Source: Thermoplasmata archaeon (GTDB taxonomy: Archaea > Thermoplasmatota > DTKX01 > GCA-020343715). Taken from it: a stretch of DNA of 5,117 nucleotides. Below the pieces are notes generated by a model, which did not search any database, was not told where the DNA came from, and saw only the letters and a list, made by a program, of their open reading frames with translations. Within the stretch, counting starts at the first letter, position 1; the number at the start of each line of letters is the position of its first letter. The stretch covers positions 2,124,451 to 2,129,567 of the forward strand of contig CP070808.1 of assembly GCA_020343715.1 (NCBI GenBank). Direction: 5' to 3'. The position numbers and the translations under genes were made by a program. Positions 1-3,922 of this stretch are shown here, piece after piece.

Positions 1-1347
1 GCGGTGCTGAACGACGAGTACGTGCGCAGGTACGGGGGCAGGTACATCCTTCGCCTGGAGGACACCGACCCCGCCCGCATCATGCCCGAGGCCTACCAGA
101 TGATCCGGGAGGACATGGAGTGGCTGGGCTGTGACGTCCACGAGGTGTACGAGCAGACGGACCGCTTCGACATCTACTACGACCACGCCCGACAGCTATT
201 GGAGATGGATGCCGCGTTCGTGTGCACCTGCCCCCAGGAGGAGCTGCGCCAGCTTCGGGCCGACGGCAAGGCCTGCCCCCATAGGGACGTGGTCTCCGCC
301 GTCCACCTGGACACCTGGGACAGGATGCTGGCCCGCGAGATCGGCCCCGGAGAAGCCTCGGTGGTGGTCAAGACGGACCTGGACGACCCCAATCCGGCCC
401 TCCGCGACTTCGTGGCCCTTCGGATCTCCGACGAGCCCCACCCCAAGACCGGGGACAAGTACTGGGTGTACCCCCTGTACAACTTCTCGGTGGCCATCGA
501 CGACCACACCATGGGCCTGACCCACGTGCTCCGGGGCAAGGACCACCTGAACAACACGCTGCGGCAGATGTGGGTGTACAAGTACTTCAACTGGATACCT
601 CCCCAGTTCCACCACTACGGCTTCGTCTCCATCGCCGACACCGTGCTCAAGACCTCCCACATAAAGGCATCCATGGCCGAGGGCAAGTACTCGGGCTGGG
701 ACGACCCCCGGCTCGGGACCCTGAGGGCCATGGGCCGGAGGGGCATCTCCCCCGAGGCCCTGCGTCGTTACTGGGTCGAGGCGTCCATCCGGCCAATAGA
801 GATCAAGTTCTCCTGGAAGACGCTCTTCGCCCACGACAGGGACGTCCACGAGGCCACCACGCCACGGCTGTTCTTCGTGGCCAAGCCGGCTGAGCTCTCA
901 GTCAGCTCCCCCGAACCCCTGGTCGGCCATGCCCCCGTCCACCCGGACCAGCCCGAGATGGGCGTCCGGGAGGTGGCGCTCCCCACCGGGGACGACGGTG
1001 ACTACCGGGTCCTGGTTTCCCTGGACGACCTGACCCGCATCTCGGGGGCCGGCCGGTTCCGCCTCAAGGACCTGGGCAACTTCCGGTTCGAGGGGCCACG
1101 GTCCGTCTCCTACGCGGGTGACGACCTGGCCATCGTGAAGGAGGGGGCGCCCATCGTCCACTGGACCACCCCCGACGGGATCGAGGCCCTGGTGATGAAC
1201 CCCGACGGCACCGAGGAGAAGGGCATCGTCGAGCCCATGGCATTGGAGATGGACGGGGAGTTCGTCCAGTTCGAGAGGTACGGCTTCGCCCGGCTCGAGG
1301 TCGATGCCGACGGCCCCGCCGTCAACGCCTTCTTCGCCTACCGATGA
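1..1347 (+). CDS. gltX: Glutamyl-tRNA synthetase, archaeal type (5' end missing)
   Basis: This cytoplasmic class I synthetase charges tRNA-Glu (and in many archaea also tRNA-Gln, for later amidation). The frame is open from base 1, so the start, the HIGH motif and about 110 residues lie off the left edge; family members are usually about 550-570 residues. Counting from base 4, visible marks are LRLEDTDP (17-23), a CTC...CPHR zinc-type cluster (C74, C76, C91, H93), GLTHVLRGKDHLNNT (171-185), and YSGWDDPRLGTLRAMGRRGI (229-248), which is typical of archaeal and eukaryotic GluRS/GlnRS. DRDVHEATTPRLFFV (278-292) opens the beta-barrel anticodon-binding domain, as in GlnRS, rather than the helical domain of bacterial GluRS. 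The KMSKS-like loop reads LKTSHIK (215-221), with His where many archaeal enzymes have Lys. It ends in TGA at 1345-1347 with no frameshift. The identification is secure. Confidence 0.96.
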   Translation, partial: AVLNDEYVRRYGGRYILRLEDTDPARIMPEAYQMIREDMEWLGCDVHEVYEQTDRFDIYYDHARQLLEMDAAFVCTCPQEELRQLRADGKACPHRDVVSAVHLDTWDRMLAREIGPGEASVVVKTDLDDPNPALRDFVALRISDEPHPKTGDKYWVYPLYNFSVAIDDHTMGLTHVLRGKDHLNNTLRQMWVYKYFNWIPPQFHHYGFVSIADTVLKTSHIKASMAEGKYSGWDDPRLGTLRAMGRRGISPEALRRYWVEASIRPIEIKFSWKTLFAHDRDVHEATTPRLFFVAKPAELSVSSPEPLVGHAPVHPDQPEMGVREVALPTGDDGDYRVLVSLDDLTRISGAGRFRLKDLGNFRFEGPRSVSYAGDDLAIVKEGAPIVHWTTPDGIEALVMNPDGTEEKGIVEPMALEMDGEFVQFERYGFARLEVDADGPAVNAFFAYR

Positions 1348-1375
1348 AACCTTTGAGCCTTGGTTCGTAAGCAGG

Positions 1376-1383
1376 TATTTATC
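1376..1383 (+). promoter_or_regulatory. Possible TATA box for the aquaporin transcript
   Basis: TATTTATC stands out in the GC-rich gap after gltX and lies about 100 bases before the aquaporin start. With the usual archaeal spacing of about 25 bases, transcription would begin near 1402-1408, leaving a leader of about 75 bases. The call rests on composition and position only; the purine-rich BRE element upstream is not clear. Confidence 0.4.
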
Positions 1384-1403
1384 GAAGAAGGATTAATGGG
1401 TCC

Positions 1404-1478
1404 ATGGGAGGAACCATGGCGGGAAGGGACAGCCCATCACGTCAGCTCGCAGGTCCATTCATAAGTGGGAGGCGATAA
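1404..1478 (+). CDS. Possible leader ORF upstream of aquaporin (24 or 20 codons)
   Basis: A short frame opens at ATG 1404 or, more plausibly, ATG 1416 and stops at TAA 1476-1478, two bases before the aquaporin ATG. The 20-residue version reads MAGRDSPSRQLAGPFISGRR, a basic peptide with no recognisable family. GGGAGG at 1406-1411 lies 4 bases before ATG 1416, a close but usable ribosome binding site. The end of the frame runs through the aquaporin ribosome binding site (1467-1472), so translating it could couple to or interfere with aquaporin initiation. Two CCATGG blocks (1402-1407 and 1414-1419) could pair, leaving GAGGAA in the loop and putting ATG 1416 in the stem. A frame this short can arise by chance, and an overlapping 22-codon frame starts at ATG 1396, so this is tentative. 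Confidence 0.25.
   Translation: MGGTMAGRDSPSRQLAGPFISGRR
1467..1472 (+). promoter_or_regulatory. Ribosome binding site of aquaporin
   Basis: GGGAGG followed by CGAT matches most of the archaeal Shine-Dalgarno sequence (AGGAGGTGAT) and ends 8 bases before ATG 1481. This supports 1481 as the start. Confidence 0.75.
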
Positions 1479-1480
1479 TT

Positions 1481-2197
1481 ATGACCTACAGTGACATGCA
1501 GAAGTACGCGGCGGAGCTCTTCGGCACCTTCGTGCTGGTCTTCGCAGGTTGCGGGACCGCAGTCCTTGCGGGAAACGCGCTGGACAACACCGGGATAGCC
1601 CTCGCGTTCGGCATCGCGGTAATGGCGATGGTATATGCCATCGGACACATCTCCGGGTGCCACATCAACCCTGCCATCAGCGTGGCTATGTTCGTCAACG
1701 GGAGGATGAGCGGGAAGGACATGGTTGCGTACATCGTTTTCCAGTGCGTAGGAGCCATCATCGCCGCCGGTGTCCTCCTGGCGGTCGCCAACAACATGGC
1801 AGGATATGACATAGCCGACGACGGTCTGGGAGAGAACGGTTGGGGAGAGGGCTACGGCAACGAGGTCGAGATGCCCGGAGCATTCGTGGCGGAAGTGGTC
1901 CTAACCATGATATTCCTCATCGTGATCTTCGGGGCGACCAGCGAACGGGCTCCGGTGGGCTTCGCCGGTATTGCCATAGGACTTTCCCTCACGATGATCC
2001 ACCTGGTCAGCATCCCCGTGACCGGCACCTCCGTGAACCCTGCCCGGTCCCTCGGGCCGGCCATCTTCGTGGGCGGCGACGCCATAGCCCAGCTGTGGCT
2101 GTTCTGGGTGGCACCTATCGTGGGCGCCGTCATCGCAGCCCTGGTCTGGAGGTTCGTCCTGGAGGATAACGGGGTCGAAGACTCCTCGTCCGATTGA
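1481..2197 (+). CDS. aqpZ: Aquaporin, AqpZ-like water channel (MIP family)
   Basis: This 238-residue integral membrane protein should form a tetrameric channel for passive water flow in the cytoplasmic membrane. Six membrane helices lie near 8-31, 36-56, 81-103, 132-153, 158-179 and 201-223. The two half-helices carry the NPA boxes: HINPA at 61-65 and SVNPARS at 184-190. From memory of E. coli AqpZ (231 residues), the selectivity-filter residues fall at the same positions, F43, H174, T183 and R189. This set is known for water-selective channels. Archaeal AqpM instead has a wider filter with Ile in place of the His. The N-terminal GTFVLVFAGCGTAVLA (15-30) and TMIHLVSIPVTGTSVNPARS (171-190) are also close to AqpZ. 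The C-terminus is short and acidic (EDNGVEDSSSD). It stands alone, with non-coding gaps on both sides. Membership of the family is certain; water selectivity is inferred from the filter. Confidence 0.95.
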   Translation: MTYSDMQKYAAELFGTFVLVFAGCGTAVLAGNALDNTGIALAFGIAVMAMVYAIGHISGCHINPAISVAMFVNGRMSGKDMVAYIVFQCVGAIIAAGVLLAVANNMAGYDIADDGLGENGWGEGYGNEVEMPGAFVAEVVLTMIFLIVIFGATSERAPVGFAGIAIGLSLTMIHLVSIPVTGTSVNPARSLGPAIFVGGDAIAQLWLFWVAPIVGAVIAALVWRFVLEDNGVEDSSSD

Positions 2198-2204
2198 GAA
2201 GTGA

Positions 2205-2220
2205 CACCATGTTAATGGTG
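2205..2220 (+). other. Stem-loop just after the aquaporin stop
   Basis: CACCAT and ATGGTG form a perfect 6-bp stem around a GTTA loop, starting 7 bases after the stop codon. No T-tract follows, so it is not a bacterial-type terminator, and archaeal terminators rely mainly on T-runs. It could protect the 3' end of the message. Confidence 0.4.
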
Positions 2221-2282
2221 GGTCGTGCCAAGGTATCTCGCAGCGCCCGGGCTCGAGAATCGGGAATGGGTGGATTTGCCGG

Positions 2283-2331
2283 GCCCTTGGGAGTTCGGCG
2301 TCGCCCGAAGGCAACAAGAGTTCCCAAGGGC
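2283..2331. other. 11-bp hairpin with an internal hairpin
   Basis: GCCCTTGGGAG (2283-2293) pairs with TTCCCAAGGGC (2321-2331): ten Watson-Crick pairs and one G-T pair at the inner end. Inside it, TTCGG (2294-2298) pairs with CCGAA (2305-2309) around a CGTCGC loop, leaving GGCAACAAGAG unpaired on the 3' side. Outside it, GGTATC (2232-2237) is complementary to GATACC (2340-2345) and could close a larger branch. The nested order looks like a folded RNA, but the transcribed strand is unknown. Confidence 0.5.
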
Positions 2332-2351
2332 AGCCTTTCGATACCCGCCCA

Positions 2352-2382
2352 GGGGGTAAAAGGGGGTTTGGGGTTTATGGGG
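2352..2382 (+). other. G-quadruplex motif
   Basis: Four G-runs of five, five, four and four (2352-2356, 2362-2366, 2370-2373, 2379-2382) are separated by TAAAA, TTT and TTTAT. This fits the canonical intramolecular G-quadruplex pattern with four stacked tetrads and short T/A loops. It lies outside any gene. It could act in DNA, or in RNA if the + strand is transcribed. Confidence 0.65.
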
Positions 2383-2392
2383 TTTCGTGTGA

Positions 2393-2475
2393 GATGTTCG
2401 CGATCGTAACGTTGGGGTCATTGGGCCCGGGCAAATCCGGGGGTTGAGGGGTTGTGTGAAACGGTTGCGAACATC
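2393..2475. repeat. 11-bp inverted repeat GATGTTCGCGA / TTGCGAACATC
   Basis: Bases 2393-2403 and 2465-2475 are reverse complements apart from one G-T pair. The left arm lies inside, and the right arm outside, the 2272-2438 inverted repeat, so the two pairings would cross (pseudoknot) or exclude each other. A small local hairpin, CCCGG (2426-2430) with CCGGG (2437-2441), sits between the arms. Confidence 0.5.
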
Positions 2476-2519
2476 ACGGTCCTGAGCGGTCGAAAGTCTG
2501 GCCGATGGGATACACACAC

Positions 2520-2530
2520 CGGAACTTCCG
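2520..2530. repeat. Short palindrome CGGAACTTCCG
   Basis: CGGAA and TTCCG are perfect inverted 5-base arms around a central C, at the border between the GC-rich structured block and the AT-rich block. Its place about 20-25 bases from the leftward TATA-like box at 2549-2560 would suit a regulator site or a start region for a leftward transcript. This is inference from position only. Confidence 0.35.
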
Positions 2531-2548
2531 AAGGTGATTAGATTAATA

Positions 2549-2560
2549 GATTATTTAAAT
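2549..2560 (-). promoter_or_regulatory. Possible leftward TATA box
   Basis: Read on the - strand this is ATTTAAATAATC, in the middle of a long AT-rich stretch. A start about 25 bases on would fall near 2525-2530 and produce a transcript through the inverted-repeat block towards the aquaporin 3' end. No leftward protein gene is present, so the product would be an RNA. On the + strand the same bases could also serve as a weaker box (TTATTTAAAT). Confidence 0.25.
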
Positions 2561-2582
2561 GTTATGACATAATCCACAGAGG

Positions 2583-2612
2583 ACCAAATTATTCCCCCGA
2601 TTATATTTTGGT
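2583..2612. promoter_or_regulatory. Possible operator-like inverted repeat ACCAAA...TTTGGT
   Basis: ACCAAA (2583-2588) and TTTGGT (2607-2612) are perfect inverted 6-base arms about 24 bases apart centre to centre, close to two DNA turns, within the AT-rich promoter block. Such spacing suits a dimeric regulator. The arms are short and could be chance in AT-rich DNA. Confidence 0.25.
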
Positions 2613-2626
2613 TCCCCTAAAAATTC

Positions 2627-2656
2627 ATTTATAACTAACACAAACAGATATAAATC
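2627..2656 (+). promoter_or_regulatory. TATA-like boxes for the zinc-ribbon/aEF1B operon
   Basis: Two good archaeal TATA-like sequences occur at the right edge of the AT-rich block: ATTTATAA (2628-2635) and ATATAAAT (2649-2656). Use of the second would place the transcription start near 2675-2682 and give a leader of roughly 130 bases before ATG 2809. Either could serve the operon. I cannot exclude a closer, weaker promoter or a separate RNA starting here. Confidence 0.5.
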
Positions 2657-2712
2657 CTCGCGCCCGCGTTGGGGATTTGTTGCTCGATTCGCGGTTGATT
2701 CTGTAGGCCCGA

Positions 2713-2758
2713 GGGGACCCGGCGGGGGGTCCCCGACGCCTCACCCCCTGTTCAGGGG
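2713..2758 (+). other. Two tandem GC hairpins in the leader of the zinc-ribbon gene
   Basis: GGGGACCC (2713-2720) pairs with GGGTCCCC (2727-2734) around GGCGGG. CCCCT (2745-2749) pairs with AGGGG (2754-2758) around GTTC, extendable by one G-C pair. They end 50 bases before the zinc-ribbon start codon and are followed by CGAAAAGCTCAAAAAG. They could be 5' leader structure of the operon or the 3' end of an RNA starting near 2680. Confidence 0.45.
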
Positions 2759-2808
2759 CCCGAAAAGCTCAAAAAGGGGTACACATTACGGGGACGCTGG
2801 TGAACCTG

Positions 2809-2976
2809 ATGGAAATCGCATCCAGGTGCATATCATGCGGCGTCCCCCTGACCCACCAGGGCAGGGCCAGCTTCAAGTGTCCCGGCTGTGGGAACGTGGA
2901 GATGGGCCGATGCAACCAGTGCAGGGGCCAGAGCGTGGCCTTCAAGTGCCCTGAGTGCGGGTTCCAGGGACCGTGA
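2809..2976 (+). CDS. Small zinc-ribbon RNA-binding protein involved in translation (COG2888-like)
   Basis: This 55-residue protein has four CxxC pairs: CISC (8-11), CPGC (25-28), CNQC (35-38) and CPEC (46-49). That is enough for two zinc sites, and the chain ends in GFQGP. The pattern matches the archaeal family annotated as a zinc-ribbon RNA-binding protein with a function in translation, which is commonly found next to aEF1B, as here. The precise role is unknown; binding to RNA or the ribosome is family inference. I chose ATG 2809 because GGTGA at 2799-2803 lies 5 bases ahead. GTG 2800 in the same frame would add three residues (MNL) but would overlap that site. The stop overlaps the ribosome binding site of aEF1B, and nine bases separate the two genes, so they should be co-translated. 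Confidence 0.88.
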   Translation: MEIASRCISCGVPLTHQGRASFKCPGCGNVEMGRCNQCRGQSVAFKCPECGFQGP

Positions 2977-2985
2977 GGGATCGTC

Positions 2986-3261
2986 ATGGGAACCGCTGCT
3001 ATCAAGTACAGGGTCATGCCCGAGGGCGTCGAGGTCGACCTGGATGCCCTGCAGACCCAGATAGCCACAGTCGTGGTTGATGCGGGAGCGGAGCTCCATG
3101 GCATCGATGTCAAGCCCTTCGCCTTCGGACTGAAGGCGCTGGAGACCACCGTCATGATCCCGGACAAGGTCGGGGGAGGCATCCCCGACGCCGTCGAGGA
3201 GGCCCTCGGGGCCATCGACGGGGTGCAATCGGTCGAACTGATCGAGATGGGCCTCGTCTGA
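2986..3261 (+). CDS. ef1b: Elongation factor 1-beta (aEF1B), nucleotide exchange factor for EF1A
   Basis: The 91-residue product matches the single-domain archaeal EF1-beta, which has a ferredoxin-like fold and replaces GDP with GTP on aEF1A during elongation. Visible family marks are IKYRVMPEGVEVDLDAL (6-22), DVKPFAFGLKALETTVMIPD (41-60) and the C-terminal VEEALGAIDGVQSVELIEMG (70-89). The FAFGLKAL stretch is the strongest family signature. Length is normal, and there is no N-terminal extension such as the GST-like part of the eukaryotic subunit. GAGGGAT at 2975-2981, overlapping the stop of the zinc-ribbon gene, is the likely ribosome binding site, leaving a 4-base spacer before ATG 2986. 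It forms a two-gene operon with the zinc-ribbon protein. Confidence 0.95.
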   Translation: MGTAAIKYRVMPEGVEVDLDALQTQIATVVVDAGAELHGIDVKPFAFGLKALETTVMIPDKVGGGIPDAVEEALGAIDGVQSVELIEMGLV

Positions 3262-3271
3262 ACGGCAAATG

Positions 3272-3279
3272 ATATATAT
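3272..3279 (+). promoter_or_regulatory. TATA box for rpl10e
   Basis: ATATATAT, preceded by CAAATG, is an 8-base pure AT run in a GC-rich gap and is the best TATA box in the window. The predicted start is near 3300-3305, giving a leader of about 20 bases that still contains the AGGAGG site at 3308-3313. Confidence 0.65.
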
Positions 3280-3280
3280 C

Positions 3281-3297
3281 CCCGGCACCGTGCCGGG
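3281..3297. promoter_or_regulatory. 17-bp perfect palindrome between TATA box and L10e start
   Basis: CCCGGCAC and GTGCCGGG are perfect 8-base arms around one central C, placed directly after the TATA box and before the predicted start. As DNA it could be an operator that blocks polymerase entry. As RNA it would form a tight hairpin at the 3' end of the aEF1B message. No T-tract follows, so it does not look like a classical terminator. Confidence 0.5.
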
Positions 3298-3307
3298 CCA
3301 GCATACC

Positions 3308-3313
3308 AGGAGG
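3308..3313 (+). promoter_or_regulatory. Ribosome binding site of rpl10e
   Basis: AGGAGG is a full match to the Shine-Dalgarno core, 7 bases before ATG 3321. It is the strongest such site in the window, as expected for a ribosomal protein gene, and it fixes the start. Confidence 0.9.
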
Positions 3314-3320
3314 AACTGAT

Positions 3321-3839
3321 ATGGCGAGAAAGCCAAACCGGATGTACCGCCGCGTCGTAGGCCAGCCCTTCACCCGACGCAAGTACATGGGCGGCATCCC
3401 CAACCTTAGGATCGCCAACTTCAACGTGGGCAACACCCGGGGCGACTTCCCCATCGAGATTGCGCTGGTGTCCCAGGAGATGTGCCACGTCCGGCACAAC
3501 GCCCTGGAGGCCGCGCGTATCACCGCCAACAGGGTGATGTCGAAGACCGGGGTGATGAACTACCACCTGAAGATCCTCATCTACCCGCATCACGTGCTGC
3601 GGGAGAACAAGCAGGCCACCGGCGCGGGCGCGGACCGCGTCTCCCAGGGCATGCGCTCCGCCTTCGGCAAGAACGTGGGCCTGGCCGCCCGCGTCTACCC
3701 GGGCACCCGCCTCATCCTGCTGCGCACCAACAAGGCCCAGTTCTCCAAGGCCAAGGACGCGCTGCGCAAGGCGGGCATGAAGATGCCCACTCCCACCCGT
3801 ATCGTCATCGAGAAGGGTGAGGAGATCGTCGGTAACTGA
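3321..3839 (+). CDS. rpl10e: Large subunit ribosomal protein L10e (uL16)
   Basis: The 172-residue protein is archaeal L10e, the counterpart of bacterial L16, which binds 23S rRNA near the central protuberance and the tRNA path at the peptidyl transferase centre. Marks are the basic N-terminus MARKPNRMYRR, YMGGIPNLRIANFNVGN (22-38), EMCHVRHNALEAARITANR (53-71), KILIYPHHVLRENKQATGAGADRVSQGMR (84-112, including the flexible loop region), and the end PTPTRIVIEKGEE (156-168). Length is normal for the family. The gene is separated from aEF1B by 59 bases that hold its own TATA box and palindrome, so it is probably transcribed separately. Codon choice is strongly biased to C/G endings, as in the neighbouring genes. 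Confidence 0.97.
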   Translation: MARKPNRMYRRVVGQPFTRRKYMGGIPNLRIANFNVGNTRGDFPIEIALVSQEMCHVRHNALEAARITANRVMSKTGVMNYHLKILIYPHHVLRENKQATGAGADRVSQGMRSAFGKNVGLAARVYPGTRLILLRTNKAQFSKAKDALRKAGMKMPTPTRIVIEKGEEIVGN

Positions 3840-3854
3840 GCCGACCCACCGCGG

Positions 3855-3870
3855 CCTGCCAGCTGGCGGG
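3855..3870 (+). other. Stem-loop after rpl10e
   Basis: CCTGCC and GGCGGG pair through 6 bp (one G-T pair) around an AGCT loop; the core GCCAGCTGGC (3858-3867) is a perfect DNA palindrome. It begins 15 bases after the L10e stop. The following bases are GAAAAACTCTATT, with no T-run, so a terminator role is uncertain. Confidence 0.4.
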
Positions 3871-3877
3871 GAAAAAC

Positions 3878-3886
3878 TCTATTATC
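3878..3886 (+). promoter_or_regulatory. Possible TATA box for the PEP-synthase-like gene
   Basis: TCTATTATC is preceded by GAAAAAC, which could act as a BRE. The box lies about 40 bases before ATG 3923. A start about 25 bases on (3905-3910) would leave a leader of about 15 bases, or 20 if slightly upstream. Confidence 0.4.
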
Positions 3887-3900
3887 CCCTCAGTCCGTAC

Positions 3901-3920
3901 GAGGCCCCCGGGGGAGCCTC
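3901..3920 (+). promoter_or_regulatory. Hairpin covering the ribosome binding site of the PEP-synthase-like gene
   Basis: GAGGC (3901-3905) is the inverse of GCCTC (3916-3920), and CC (3907-3908) can pair with GG (3913-3914) after one mismatch. The probable ribosome binding site GGGAG (3912-3916), 6 bases before ATG 3923, lies in the 3' arm. If the transcript starts at or before 3901, folding would hide the site and lower translation. Confidence 0.4.
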
Positions 3921-3922
3921 GA

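Larger units (their letters stand above)
2272..2438. repeat. 15-base inverted repeats bounding a 167-base segment
   Basis: GGATTTGCCGGGCCC at 2272-2286 is the reverse complement of 2423-2438 (GGGCCCGGGCAAATCC) except for one extra G. Nine bases, GGATTTGCC with GGCAAATCC (2430-2438), match without interruption. The segment between contains another strong stem and the G-quadruplex motif. This could be the closing stem of a structured RNA or the terminal inverted repeats of a small non-autonomous element. I see no clear target-site duplication at the edges. Confidence 0.6.
2198..2808. other. 611-base intergenic region without a convincing protein gene
   Basis: I see no frame here that looks like a protein or belongs to a known family. 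The short open frames give Arg/Gly/Pro-rich translations expected from GC-rich non-coding DNA. It has three parts. From 2205 to 2530 it is GC-rich, with many inverted repeats and one G-quadruplex motif. From 2536 to 2657 it is sharply AT-rich with several TATA-like boxes. From 2658 to 2808 it is GC-rich again, with two tight hairpins ahead of the zinc-ribbon gene. I looked for tRNA T-arms, RNase P RNA consensus stretches, the SRP RNA domain IV loop and 5S rRNA blocks and recognised none on either strand. A structured RNA gene remains possible. Confidence 0.7.

Noticed and set aside
196..849. Long open frame on the - strand opposite gltX (217 codons)
   Set aside because: It lies fully antisense to a clearly conserved gene. 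Its Val/Gly/His-rich translation is what C/G-biased third positions produce on the opposite strand.
1901..2317. 138-codon - strand frame over the aquaporin 3' end and the gap
   Set aside because: Mostly antisense to the aquaporin; no family resemblance and no ribosome binding site noted.
2194..2409. 71-codon + frame after the aquaporin
   Set aside because: The basic Gly/Arg-rich translation has no family, no good ribosome binding site, and runs through strong inverted repeats and the G-quadruplex motif.
2198..2540. RNase P RNA, SRP RNA, 5S rRNA or tRNA in the structured block
   Set aside because: The conserved RNase P GAGGAAAGTCC and ACAGA stretches, the SRP domain IV loop, 5S blocks and a TTCRANY T-loop were not found on either strand. 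GTTCGGCGTC at 2293-2302 recalls the archaeal SRP 5' domain, but its surroundings do not fit.
2340..2660. Replication origin (G-strings and GTGTGAAAC next to an AT-rich stretch)
   Set aside because: No convincing pair of origin recognition boxes and no cdc6/orc1 gene in view. The AT-rich stretch is explained by promoters.
2800..2808. GTG 2800 as the start of the zinc-ribbon protein
   Set aside because: It would overlap the GGTGA site that is well spaced for ATG 2809, and the extra residues add nothing to the zinc-ribbon fold. Not fully excluded.
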